A DNA stretch of 64,000 nucleotides, taken from contig CAMCHP010000007.1 of NCBI GenBank assembly GCA_945874695.1, positions 1 to 64,000 on the forward strand, read 5' to 3'. The number at the start of each line of letters is the position of its first letter. Positions within the stretch are counted from its first letter, which is position 1. Origin of the DNA: Chryseobacterium gleum. GTDB taxonomy: Bacteria > Bacteroidota > Bacteroidia > Flavobacteriales_D > Sanyastnellaceae. Made by a program: the position numbers and the translations under genes. The notes under the pieces are model-generated. The model made no database searches, was not told where the DNA came from, and saw only the letters and a list, made by a program, of their open reading frames with translations. This document shows, piece after piece, positions 51,481-60,352 of this stretch.

Positions 51481-53148
51481 ATGGCAACTGATTCGATTTC
51501 TACCCCGATGCTGCAAATCAGCGATCTTTCTGTTTCGTTTCGGCGAAATGGTGTTTGGTCGGAGGTCATTCGCAGCGTGTCGCTCACGGTCATGCGTGGA
51601 CGTGTACTCGCCATCGTTGGGGAAAGTGGGTCAGGAAAAACCGTCTCTTCATTGGCTTGTATGGGTTTGCTGCCTGCTGAAATCAGCCGCGTCAACCACG
51701 GAAACATCGTCTTCGATCGCACGATCGATTTGCTCCAAAACGCCAGCGAAGGAGCAAAATCCGTGCGCGGAAAGCGCATTACCATGATTTTTCAAGAGCC
51801 CATGAGCAGCTTGAATCCGTCGATGCGCGTAGGAGATCAAATCGCCGAGGCCATTCGGCAAACCCGCGATTTGAGTGCGACTGAACTTACGCAAGAAGTT
51901 GTGCGCCGCATGGCCGAAGTCGAGTTGCCGCAACCTGACAGCATGCGGAAGCGCTATCCGCATGAGTTGAGTGGCGGACAAAAACAACGCGTCATGATCG
52001 CCATGGCCTTGGCTGTTGATCCTGACCTCATCATCGCTGACGAACCCACCACTGCGCTCGATGTGACTGTGCAAAAAAGCATTTTGAGCCTCCTTCACCG
52101 CTTGCAACGCGAGCGTCAACTGGCAATGATCTTCATCTCGCATGACCTTGAATTGGTTTCTGAAATTGCCGATGATTTGGCCGTGATGTACAAAGGCGAT
52201 GTGGTAGAATCGGGCCGTGCACGTGACGTCCTCGCCCAGCCCAACCATCCTTACACACGCGCACTGCTTGCTTGCAAACCCCCGGTTGACGGTACCCGCA
52301 GGCATTTGCTTACACTCACTGACGTTCTGGGAGACACCCATCCACCCGATAGGGTGTACCCCAAAAACACCTGCAAAAAAGTGGTGCTCGAAGCCACCAA
52401 CTTGCGCAAATCGTTTGTTACCCGCCGCTCAATTTTCGGCCGGCCGAGTGCCTATTTCGAGGCCGTAAAAGACGTAAGTTTCCAGTTGTTTGAAGGCGAA
52501 ACCCTCGGCATTGTTGGTGAAAGCGGGTGTGGCAAAAGCACCGTAAGCCGCATGATCATGGGGCTCAGCCCGCTTGATGGCGGAACCTTGCGCTGGTACC
52601 CCCAAACGGCTGAACCACGTCCGATCGTGCAGCTTGTTTTTCAAGACCCGTACGCATCGCTCAATCCGCGCATTACTGCAGTGAACTGCCTCATCGAGGC
52701 GCTCGTACATAGCAAACAAGCGGCGCACACTGCTGAAGCCCGTAGCATGGCATTGGCCCTGATGCACGAAGTGGGGCTACCGGCTGAGTTTGCTGATCGC
52801 TACCCCCATGCATTCAGCGGCGGACAACGCCAACGCTTGGTGATTGCCCGTGCTTTATGTGCCAATCCGAAAGTGCTTATTCTCGATGAATCGGTGGCTG
52901 CGCTTGATATTTCAGTTCAAGCGCAAGTCTTGAATTTGCTCAACCAATTGAAGGTTGAGCGCCAGTTGACCTTTGTGTTTATCTCGCACGACTTGCGTGT
53001 GGTGGCTTACATGAGCGATCGCGTAATGGTAATGTATCGAGGACTAATTGAGGAAATTGGCACTCCAAATGACATTTTTTATTCACCCACTCGCGATTAC
53101 ACAAAAAAACTTGTTGCTAGCATCGTTGGCGTTTCGATGATTGGATAG
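51481..53148 (+). CDS. Fused two-domain ABC transporter ATP-binding protein (DppD-DppF type)
   Basis: A 555-residue protein with two complete ABC ATPase domains. Domain 1 (about 10-270) has Walker A GESGSGKT, signature LSGGQKQR and Walker B LIIADEPTTALD. Domain 2 (about 300-550) has GESGCGKS, FSGGQRQR and LILDESVAALD. Each half is of the oligopeptide/nickel family (HPYTRALLACKPPVDG is the typical tail of the first half). Such fusions power peptide or glutathione uptake, but no permease or binding-protein gene is adjacent. The ATG at 51481 is used; 51508 is an alternative. Confidence 0.92.
   Translation: MATDSISTPMLQISDLSVSFRRNGVWSEVIRSVSLTVMRGRVLAIVGESGSGKTVSSLACMGLLPAEISRVNHGNIVFDRTIDLLQNASEGAKSVRGKRITMIFQEPMSSLNPSMRVGDQIAEAIRQTRDLSATELTQEVVRRMAEVELPQPDSMRKRYPHELSGGQKQRVMIAMALAVDPDLIIADEPTTALDVTVQKSILSLLHRLQRERQLAMIFISHDLELVSEIADDLAVMYKGDVVESGRARDVLAQPNHPYTRALLACKPPVDGTRRHLLTLTDVLGDTHPPDRVYPKNTCKKVVLEATNLRKSFVTRRSIFGRPSAYFEAVKDVSFQLFEGETLGIVGESGCGKSTVSRMIMGLSPLDGGTLRWYPQTAEPRPIVQLVFQDPYASLNPRITAVNCLIEALVHSKQAAHTAEARSMALALMHEVGLPAEFADRYPHAFSGGQRQRLVIARALCANPKVLILDESVAALDISVQAQVLNLLNQLKVERQLTFVFISHDLRVVAYMSDRVMVMYRGLIEEIGTPNDIFYSPTRDYTKKLVASIVGVSMIG
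52337..52369 (-). repeat. Dispersed hairpin element, copy 17
   Basis: Minus strand: TTTTTGGGGTA, stem CACCC, loop TATC, stem GGGTG, GATGGG. It lies antisense in the linker of the ABC ATPase. Confidence 0.6.
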
Positions 53149-53266
53149 ATTAGCTCGACGAATCGAAGATGAGATTCCGCTGTTTTCTTTAGTTCATCCA
53201 GTCCTTGTTTTCATAAATCACTCAATATCAGGCGTTGAAAAGTTGTTAATGTCAATGCATTGTTGT

Positions 53267-53274
53267 TAACTTTG
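53267..53274 (+). promoter_or_regulatory. -7 promoter box TAACTTTG for the 1,887-residue T9SS protein
   Basis: Perfect TAnnTTTG match ending 34 bases before the ATG at 53309. A second weaker box (TAATTTAC) lies at 53295-53302, with TTTG 20 bases before it. Confidence 0.5.
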
Positions 53275-53308
53275 TAATGCACCGCGAGGTTGCCTAATTT
53301 ACCTTACC

Positions 53309-56300
53309 ATGAAAAAAAATGCTAGCTTCAGGCTTTGCCTGTTGGCCATTGGCCTTGCCTTGTCTTTTACTGCTTCAGCAGATTGGGGCATTTTTCAATC
53401 TTACATTATCACTGATTCGGGCTTAGGCAACGAATTCCGCGCAGGCTCATTCAACGCTGACGGTGCAGCGTCTTTCATCGGACACAATTACGGCGTGTTC
53501 CCCGCAGGTGGTAGTTTCATCTTAAACGGGGCTGAGCTTAAAACGTTTAAAAACAACAACAACGGCAATTCTAATGTTTGCGGCGGGTCTATCTTCTACC
53601 GCGTTTACAATTTGAACGATACACCGGGATCGTTCGCCTCGATTGGAATCGGATTTTCTGCCGATTTAGGCGGGGGCGACCAACGCTGGCAAAACACCTC
53701 AGCTGGGGTTAACTTACTCACCGGCTTGCCTGAAGGCGACTATGCCATTGAGATTTTTTGGGAAGCAACGGGCTCACAAAACGGCGGTTGCGGTGAATTT
53801 CGCTACGACAGTAATCCAGGAGACGACTGGCGCGGATTCTTTTCTGTCGGCACACCCCCTTCAGTGACTTTTAACTTTGAAGGTGTTGGTGAAACTAAAG
53901 CGGGTTACGCGAGCGGCACGGTTTCGCTTTCGGGCTTCAACTGGAATCTCACTGAATATTTAATTGGAGTCGATGCGGCCGATTATAAAGGTGGTGTGCG
54001 CTCGGCACGTTCACGAGGCTATGGTGCCTCAAGTATGACAATGCTGCAAGATAAAACGAACGGCGTCGGGAATGTTCGATTTTATTACCGTCGTTATGGT
54101 GCTGATGCCCAAGAAGCGCATGTGGTTGAATACAGCACCGATGGTGGTACGTCATGGATCCAACTCGGCTCGAGCTTTACCGCTTCAACCGCTGGCAATG
54201 CCGACTTCTTTAATGCAAGCATCAACCAAGCTGGCCCAGTTCGCTTGCGAATACGCCAAGAGAGCGGCATAGGTGGAACCAACCGCCGCTTAAACATCGA
54301 TGACATTCAGGTGACCGACTACTGTGTGGCCTCGGCCTGTGCTGACCTGCTCGACTCGTTTGACGATGGTGACTTGACAACCGGCACCGTTTGGTCAGGA
54401 AATACAGATAAATTTACCGTAGTTCAAAGCAGCGATGCCGCTGCAGGGGCCGCATGCTCAAATACCTTGCGGTTGAACGAAACAACTGCTGTAGCTGCCA
54501 CAGCATACATTTCAACCCCTTTCACCGACTGGCAACTCAACCAAGACTGGAGCTTTTGGATTGGCCGTCGTGGCCAGGCCTTAACAGGCGCAAACACCTC
54601 GGCTGTATGGTTGTATGCCGACAATGCAGACCTCACAGCAGCAAGCATTAACGGCTACCGCATTTTTACCGGTGACAACACTGGGGGCGACGAAATCTTT
54701 TTACAGCGTGTTGACAACGGCGTAGCAACGAACATTTTGGCGTCTGCTGAAATTACAAACGGTCGTACAGACTTTGGCCTCTCGATTCGCGTTACCCGCA
54801 ACGCGACAGGCGATTGGGAGCTGTATACATCAACCCTGCCTGCAGCAAATGGCCAGGGCTCCATCGCAACAGACTGCCCAGCAAGTGTTGCGACCATCAG
54901 CGCAGGCACAGCCAATGACAACACCTATGTGCCTTCTGGCACTGCCTACACCGGAGTAGTAGCTGTATATTCAAGTAGTGCTGCAGCACGCGATGGCTTC
55001 GAGCTCGACCAGTTCAGCATTGCCACCAATTCAAGCGCTGTTTTGGGCTGTACCAACACTACGGCATGCAACTACGACCCTGCTGCAACTTCAGATGATG
55101 GCTCATGTGACTTCAGCTGCTATGGCTGTACCGATGCTGCCGCAGCGAACTATAACGCAAGTGCTACCATAGACGATGGCTCATGTGTTTACGAAGGATG
55201 TACAGACCCGAGTGCGACCAACTTCAATGCACTTGCAAACCTCGAAGATGGTTCGTGCGCTTATGGTGCAGCGACCCTTGTGATTACAGAATTGCATTAC
55301 AACCCATGTGCTGATCAAGGCACCGATGCCAATTTTGAATTCCTTGAATTGTATAACGCCTCTGGCGCTGCGATCACACTCGACGGTTGGGAAATTCTCG
55401 GGTTTGAATATACCTTCCCTGCCGCTTCATCAATTGCAGCGAGCGAATACATCATCATTGTGCCACAAAATGCAGGCCCTAGCTACACCGGCAACGGCTA
55501 TCAAGTGTTTGAACTCACCAATCCTGCCGGTTTGAACAACAGCGGGGAGGCCATCGCTGTGCTTGACGATCTGGGCAACTACATCGACTATGTGCTTTAC
55601 GGCGTAAGCGGCGATTGGCCTAGTGAACCGAATGGCAACTGTACCTCTTTGTCGCTTGACAATATTTCTACCAACAACAATGCCTTTGGCAACTGGTCTG
55701 CCAGCAGCGTGTTTGGCGGAACACCCGGCGCTCCGAATGTTGGCGCAGTAGGATGTGTTGATTGCGGCATGGGAGCTACGGTTGATACCTTCGTGAATGA
55801 CGACTTTGAGTCAGGCACGCTCGCTGGTTGGACTGAAAGCGCACTCGGCACGTGGGAAGCATCAACCGTTTCGCCGATCAACGGCACTTACAGCATGAAG
55901 CACATCGGTGGCGCTGGTACAAGTGCTGTAAGCTACACCATGGGCAACCTGATCGCCGACGCTGCGTGCACGGTTTGGCGTTTCACGGTTTCGAACACCG
56001 ACTGGTCGCCGTCTATTGACAATAACTTTGCCGTGTTCTTAATGGCCAATGAGTCTGATTTAACCAGCTCAACGGTAGATGGCTATGCGCTTGGCGTAGA
56101 CTTGAGTGCAAATGCGAATGGCAACATCGCCCTATGGCAAGTTGTTGACGGCAGCGTGGGTAACGTGATCATCACCTACCCCTACGCATGGGATCAAAAC
56201 GAAACCGTGGTCTTTGAAATTTCACACACCGAAGTCGGTGACTGGGTACTTAAAGCCGACGTAGCCGGTGGAGCGGGTCTTCTGCTTGCCGGTTCAGCAC

Positions 56301-58972
56301 CCGTGCCTGCCACAGCAGGCGCATCTGGAGAATACTTCGGCATGCGCTTCAACAGCGATGCTGGCGCAGCCGGTAAACTCTGGATCGACGACATCGAAGT
56401 GACGCAGTGTGGCGTTGAAGAAACGTACTACAGCGTGTCAACGGGTAACATTTCCGATGCCATTTGGAACACCGATACCAATGGCCTCGTGGGCGAGGCG
56501 GTGACCTTCACCCAATACAAAAGCATGGTTGTTCGCAACGGGCACACAGTGACCGCTGACATCGACGTTGTTGTAAATAACCTTACCATCGATGCAGTAA
56601 ACACCACAGGCGTGCTCTTGGGAGGCAACCACACCTTCGAATTGAAGGGCAACTGGACCAACGACGCAGGTATTTTCTCTGCCGGCACAAGCACCGTCGT
56701 TTTCAACGGCCTCACCCCTCAAACCGTGAACGGCCCATCGGCTACAACCTTTGAAAATGTAATCCTCGAAAACGCAGCGGGTCTTACTTTGAATGTAAAC
56801 CTTGTTGCGCACGGCGTAATTTCTCCAATGCTTGGGGCTTTCGACGCCAATGGAAACAATGTCGTGTTGCTCTCTGACGCAACGGGCACAGGAAGCATTG
56901 GTGAAATCTCAGCCTTCGCAAGCTACACTGGTAACACTGTTGCCGAGCGTTACATTCCATCGGGCATTCAAAGTTGGGTGAACCTATGTTCACCAATTCC
57001 TGCGTCAACTTTGGCAGCCTGGGACAACACCCTCATTACGACTGGATTTACTGGGTCTGATTTCCCAAGCTACTTCATGAACAACATTTTGCAGTACGAC
57101 GAAACAGTCGCTGGCGGCTTGAATGATGGCTTCGTGGGCGCAACAAACATCGCAACCACCTTTGATGCTGAGCGCGGCTACTTCGTCTTTATGCAAGGGT
57201 CAACCCAATTTGTAAGTGTTACCGGTACCATTCAACAAGGCAGCCTTTCAACCACCTTGAACTACACCTCAACAGGGATCCCCGCCAACGATGGTTGGGA
57301 ACTGATTGCTAACCGCTACCCCAGCGAAATCGACTTCGAGGAGCTGTTTGCCATGTCAACCAACATCGCACCAACCTACTATGTGTACGATGCGGAAAAC
57401 GCTGTGTATGCATACTATACCGCTGGCTTTGGTGGAACAGCGTCAGGTCACATTCCGAGTGGGCAATCATTCTGGGTTCAAACCATTGGCTCAGGTGCTT
57501 CAGTACAATTTGAAGAGTACATGAAGTCTGCAACCGGCGCATCATTTGAGCGCAACTACATGGCTGTGCCACGTGTGACCTTGAGCTTGACCAACGGAAC
57601 CCAAACCCACTACACTTCGCTTGCATTCGAAAGCGGTGCTGAGTTGGGCTTTGAAGCCGGCAAAGATGCCTTTGTTTTAGGTGGCCCGTCTGAAACAGCT
57701 CCTCAAATTTCACTTGTAGCTTCAGGTGGTGAGCGCACAACCTTGAATCGCATCGACACCCCGCAAGGCTATGCCAGCGTGCCAGTTCACGTGCGTGCAA
57801 ATGCTGCAGGCACCTTCACATTGGGTGTTGACGCGATGGCTTTCTTACCTGAAGGCCTCTGCATTTCAATTGAAGACCTAACCACGGGAACTCTCTCTGC
57901 ACTTGAAGCCGGCGACACCTTCACTTGGGAGCAAAGCGAAGCCTTTGTTGGCGAACGTTTTATGCTTCACTTCGCGGCTCCTTTTGCGGCTGAAGCGAGC
58001 CCTGTTGTATGCGCGAACGACGGCAGCATCGAAGTTGAAGTGTTTACAACCGGCTTAGTGCAGCTTGAAGACCTCGATGGTAACGTACTTGAGTTGTTCG
58101 AAGCAACAGCGGGTAACTACACATTTGAAGCGCTAAACAGCAACGACTACCGCGTGCGTTTCATCAGCGATGCCCTCGCATGTGGCAGCACAAGCATTGA
58201 CTTCTGGATTGATGAGCCGTCGGTAGTTAGCAATCCTTCGCTTTCATCTGAAATTGCCCTTTGCGACGACGCAGCGACTGGATCGATTTTCGTAGCTGGT
58301 TTTGCCAATACTTTCAATGCACAGATCTTCAGCGAAGGAGCGCTTTTGGCTCAAGCAGACGCTGTAAATCAAATCACCTTTGAAGGTTTGAATGCAGGTA
58401 TTTACGAAGTAATTGCAACCGACAACTGCGGAACCTCAACCTACACTGTTGATCTTAGCGATGCCAATGCCCTTCATGCACAGCTGTTCGCAGAAGAAGT
58501 TTATGCGCTCACCCAAGGTATAGCGATCATTTCTGCGGAAGTGGTTACGGCTGTTTCTGCGGAAGTGATTTGGTACCTCGACAATGTCGCAATTGCGACA
58601 GGCAACATCTTGAACCATCAAGTATTTGCCACTGGAGAGTACTTGCTCGAAGCGGTTGTGAACGGTGAAAGCTGCAGCACTGTTTTTGCTAGAACCCTCA
58701 CTGTTGATCAAGCTTCCTCGGTGCAAACCGCTGCTTCAGCCAACATCACATTTGGCCACGGGAACGGGATTTGGACCTTGCAAGGTGCTGCCTTGACCGG
58801 TCCATTGCAAATCGACATTTTCTCAGCAGACGGCAAATTAATCAGCCGTGATTTAATCACTGCTGAAACACAGGTGAATCTTGCAAACGACGCATTGAGC
58901 ACGGGTGTTTACACCTTGCGTGTAAGCCAAGCCAATGGCACACACCTTGCGACATTCAAGGCCTTAAAATAA
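53309..58972 (+). CDS. Giant secreted protein with lamin-tail domain and T9SS type A sorting domain
   Basis: An 1,887-residue exported protein. Signal peptide (about 1-24); beta-sandwich regions including a MAM/concanavalin-like stretch (about 25-575); three Cys-rich repeats (about 580-655), each of the form GCT...A.N(Y/F)(D/N)..A...DGSC, seen in GCTNTTACNYDPAA and GCTDAAAANYNASA; a lamin-tail domain (about 657-810, LVITELHYNPC and FLELYNASG); further jelly-roll and autotransporter-like regions (about 820-1500); and a sorting domain at the end (IDIFSADGKLIS and TGVYTLRVSQ). It is T9SS cargo, probably attached to the surface. A terminator follows. Confidence 0.92.
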   Translation: MKKNASFRLCLLAIGLALSFTASADWGIFQSYIITDSGLGNEFRAGSFNADGAASFIGHNYGVFPAGGSFILNGAELKTFKNNNNGNSNVCGGSIFYRVYNLNDTPGSFASIGIGFSADLGGGDQRWQNTSAGVNLLTGLPEGDYAIEIFWEATGSQNGGCGEFRYDSNPGDDWRGFFSVGTPPSVTFNFEGVGETKAGYASGTVSLSGFNWNLTEYLIGVDAADYKGGVRSARSRGYGASSMTMLQDKTNGVGNVRFYYRRYGADAQEAHVVEYSTDGGTSWIQLGSSFTASTAGNADFFNASINQAGPVRLRIRQESGIGGTNRRLNIDDIQVTDYCVASACADLLDSFDDGDLTTGTVWSGNTDKFTVVQSSDAAAGAACSNTLRLNETTAVAATAYISTPFTDWQLNQDWSFWIGRRGQALTGANTSAVWLYADNADLTAASINGYRIFTGDNTGGDEIFLQRVDNGVATNILASAEITNGRTDFGLSIRVTRNATGDWELYTSTLPAANGQGSIATDCPASVATISAGTANDNTYVPSGTAYTGVVAVYSSSAAARDGFELDQFSIATNSSAVLGCTNTTACNYDPAATSDDGSCDFSCYGCTDAAAANYNASATIDDGSCVYEGCTDPSATNFNALANLEDGSCAYGAATLVITELHYNPCADQGTDANFEFLELYNASGAAITLDGWEILGFEYTFPAASSIAASEYIIIVPQNAGPSYTGNGYQVFELTNPAGLNNSGEAIAVLDDLGNYIDYVLYGVSGDWPSEPNGNCTSLSLDNISTNNNAFGNWSASSVFGGTPGAPNVGAVGCVDCGMGATVDTFVNDDFESGTLAGWTESALGTWEASTVSPINGTYSMKHIGGAGTSAVSYTMGNLIADAACTVWRFTVSNTDWSPSIDNNFAVFLMANESDLTSSTVDGYALGVDLSANANGNIALWQVVDGSVGNVIITYPYAWDQNETVVFEISHTEVGDWVLKADVAGGAGLLLAGSAPVPATAGASGEYFGMRFNSDAGAAGKLWIDDIEVTQCGVEETYYSVSTGNISDAIWNTDTNGLVGEAVTFTQYKSMVVRNGHTVTADIDVVVNNLTIDAVNTTGVLLGGNHTFELKGNWTNDAGIFSAGTSTVVFNGLTPQTVNGPSATTFENVILENAAGLTLNVNLVAHGVISPMLGAFDANGNNVVLLSDATGTGSIGEISAFASYTGNTVAERYIPSGIQSWVNLCSPIPASTLAAWDNTLITTGFTGSDFPSYFMNNILQYDETVAGGLNDGFVGATNIATTFDAERGYFVFMQGSTQFVSVTGTIQQGSLSTTLNYTSTGIPANDGWELIANRYPSEIDFEELFAMSTNIAPTYYVYDAENAVYAYYTAGFGGTASGHIPSGQSFWVQTIGSGASVQFEEYMKSATGASFERNYMAVPRVTLSLTNGTQTHYTSLAFESGAELGFEAGKDAFVLGGPSETAPQISLVASGGERTTLNRIDTPQGYASVPVHVRANAAGTFTLGVDAMAFLPEGLCISIEDLTTGTLSALEAGDTFTWEQSEAFVGERFMLHFAAPFAAEASPVVCANDGSIEVEVFTTGLVQLEDLDGNVLELFEATAGNYTFEALNSNDYRVRFISDALACGSTSIDFWIDEPSVVSNPSLSSEIALCDDAATGSIFVAGFANTFNAQIFSEGALLAQADAVNQITFEGLNAGIYEVIATDNCGTSTYTVDLSDANALHAQLFAEEVYALTQGIAIISAEVVTAVSAEVIWYLDNVAIATGNILNHQVFATGEYLLEAVVNGESCSTVFARTLTVDQASSVQTAASANITFGHGNGIWTLQGAALTGPLQIDIFSADGKLISRDLITAETQVNLANDALSTGVYTLRVSQANGTHLATFKALK

Positions 58973-58989
58973 AAACACGCGTGAGCACG

Positions 58990-59022
58990 AAAAAAGGGCG
59001 TCTAGTAAAGGCGCCCTTTTTT
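58990..59022. terminator. Bidirectional rho-independent terminator
   Basis: AAAAAAGGGCG (58990-59000) pairs with CGCCCTTTTTT (59012-59022), giving an A-tract, stem, loop and T-tract. It ends the T9SS protein gene and could also stop antisense transcripts. Confidence 0.85.
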
Positions 59023-59048
59023 GTTGTGGCAGAGTTTCGGTACTTTTG
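59021..59048 (+). promoter_or_regulatory. Promoter TTG-N17-TACTTTTG for enoyl-CoA hydratase
   Basis: TTG (59021-59023), 17 bases, TACTTTTG (59041-59048) is the Flavobacterium-type -33/-7 pair and the best promoter in the window. The -33 box shares its two Ts with the terminator T-tract. The ATG is 18 bases after the -7 box. Confidence 0.7.
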
Positions 59049-59066
59049 ACCCACATCCTTTGTACC

Positions 59067-59843
59067 ATGAACAACCTACTTTTTGAACAGCGCGACCACG
59101 TTGCACTCGTCACCATCAACCGACCCAATCAACTGAACGCGCTAAACCGCGAAACCATCTTGGAGCTTAGCAGCCTACTCGACCAGTTGCGCAATAACGA
59201 TGCTGTTCGCGCCATCGTCATCACCGGTTCAGGCGAAAAGGCCTTTGTCGCTGGCGCCGACATCAAAGAATTTGCTCACTTTTCGATTGAAGAAGGAAGG
59301 ACACTCAGCGCCGAAGGGCACCGTCTGCTTTTCAATAAAGTTGAAAACATGAACAAGCCTGTGATTGCTGCCGTGAATGGATTTGCATTGGGCGGCGGAC
59401 TCGAATTAGCAATGGCTGCACACGTTCGGGTTGCATCAAACAATGCGCGGCTCGGGTTGCCTGAAGTCTCATTGGGTGTTATCCCAGGCTATGGCGGAAC
59501 CCAGCGTTTAACCCGACTGGTTGGTGTTGGAAAAGCGATGGAAATGATTTGCACGGCTGGCATGGTCAAAGCCGATGAAGCACTTACATGGGGGCTTTTA
59601 AACCACGTCGTTGAACCCGATCAACTGCTGCCAACAGCACTCGATTTAGCCAGCAAAATGTGCAAGCAATCACCGACCGCCATTGCCTACGCTTTAGCAG
59701 CTGTTCGCGCGCAATTTGAGCATGGAATAGACGGCTTACAAGCTGAAATAGAGGCCTTCGGAGCCTGTTTTGGCACCGCTGACTTCAAAGAAGGAACCAC
59801 GGCCTTCCTTGAAAAACGCGCGCCACAATTCACCGGAAGGTGA
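59067..59843 (+). CDS. Enoyl-CoA hydratase/isomerase (crotonase) family
   Basis: A 258-residue crotonase. The oxyanion-hole segments are present (AFVAGADIKEF and NGFALGGGLELAMAAH), and both catalytic glutamates are present, in GGGLELA and in LGLPEVSLG. This favours a true hydratase that adds water to trans-2-enoyl-CoA in fatty acid or amino acid breakdown. The ATG at 59067 is used; the in-frame TTG at 59046 lies inside the promoter box. Confidence 0.95.
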   Translation: MNNLLFEQRDHVALVTINRPNQLNALNRETILELSSLLDQLRNNDAVRAIVITGSGEKAFVAGADIKEFAHFSIEEGRTLSAEGHRLLFNKVENMNKPVIAAVNGFALGGGLELAMAAHVRVASNNARLGLPEVSLGVIPGYGGTQRLTRLVGVGKAMEMICTAGMVKADEALTWGLLNHVVEPDQLLPTALDLASKMCKQSPTAIAYALAAVRAQFEHGIDGLQAEIEAFGACFGTADFKEGTTAFLEKRAPQFTGR

Positions 59844-59903
59844 ATCAACAACGCAAGGTGCAAAGTAAATCTAATGCGCCCCGCGCCCTTTCAACCATCC
59901 TTG

Positions 59904-59911
59904 TAACTTGC
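59904..59911 (+). promoter_or_regulatory. -7-like box TAACTTGC four bases before the dut ATG
   Basis: TAACTTGC, then TGTC and ATG. The same TAACTTGC variant also lies upstream of pepP and of the M23 gene. The four-base spacing matches three other genes in the window. Confidence 0.35.
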
Positions 59912-59915
59912 TGTC

Positions 59916-60350
59916 ATGAAAGTTGAAGTCATCAACCGGTCAAAACATCCGCTCCCGCAATACGAAACTTCGCGAAGTGCGGGTATGGATTTAAGGGCCA
60001 ACCTCGATGTCCCGGTGACCCTCCATCCGCTCGATAGAGCGCTAATACCAACCGGCCTATACATGGCCCTACCCGACGGTTTCGAAGCGCAAGTGCGACC
60101 ACGAAGCGGGCTTGCATTCAAACAAGGTTTAACCGTTCTTAACGCTCCGGGCACAATTGATGCCGACTACCGCGGCGAAATTGGCGTTATATTGGTCAAC
60201 TTGTCGAATGAACCCGTTGAAATCAACGATGGCGACCGCATCGCCCAACTCGTGATTGCCCAATACACACAAGGCATGTGGAACGAGGTAAGTGAACTCA
60301 GCGCAACTGCACGCGGAGCCGGCGGTTTTGGCAGTACAGGAAAAAACTAA
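59916..60350 (+). CDS. dut: dUTP diphosphatase
   Basis: A 144-residue trimeric dUTPase that hydrolyses dUTP to dUMP, keeping uracil out of DNA. All five family motifs are seen: [42 protein letters not shown] and the glycine-rich tail [11 protein letters not shown]. It is first in a cluster with a nucleotidyltransferase (2-bp gap), a TPR lipoprotein and a DUF4292 lipoprotein, an order that recurs in Bacteroidota. A dispersed hairpin element lies inside the gene. Confidence 0.96.
   Translation: MKVEVINRSKHPLPQYETSRSAGMDLRANLDVPVTLHPLDRALIPTGLYMALPDGFEAQVRPRSGLAFKQGLTVLNAPGTIDADYRGEIGVILVNLSNEPVEINDGDRIAQLVIAQYTQGMWNEVSELSATARGAGGFGSTGKN
60023..60045 (-). repeat. Dispersed hairpin element, copy 18
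   Basis: Minus strand: TTAG, stem CGCTC, loop TATC, stem GAGCG, GATGG. It lies antisense within dut. The stem differs from all other copies but is fully paired. Confidence 0.6.
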
Positions 60351-60352
60351 AT

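Noticed and set aside
54424-57800. Several antisense open frames within the T9SS protein gene
   Set aside because: They are shadows of a long, codon-biased gene, with no domains and no start signals.
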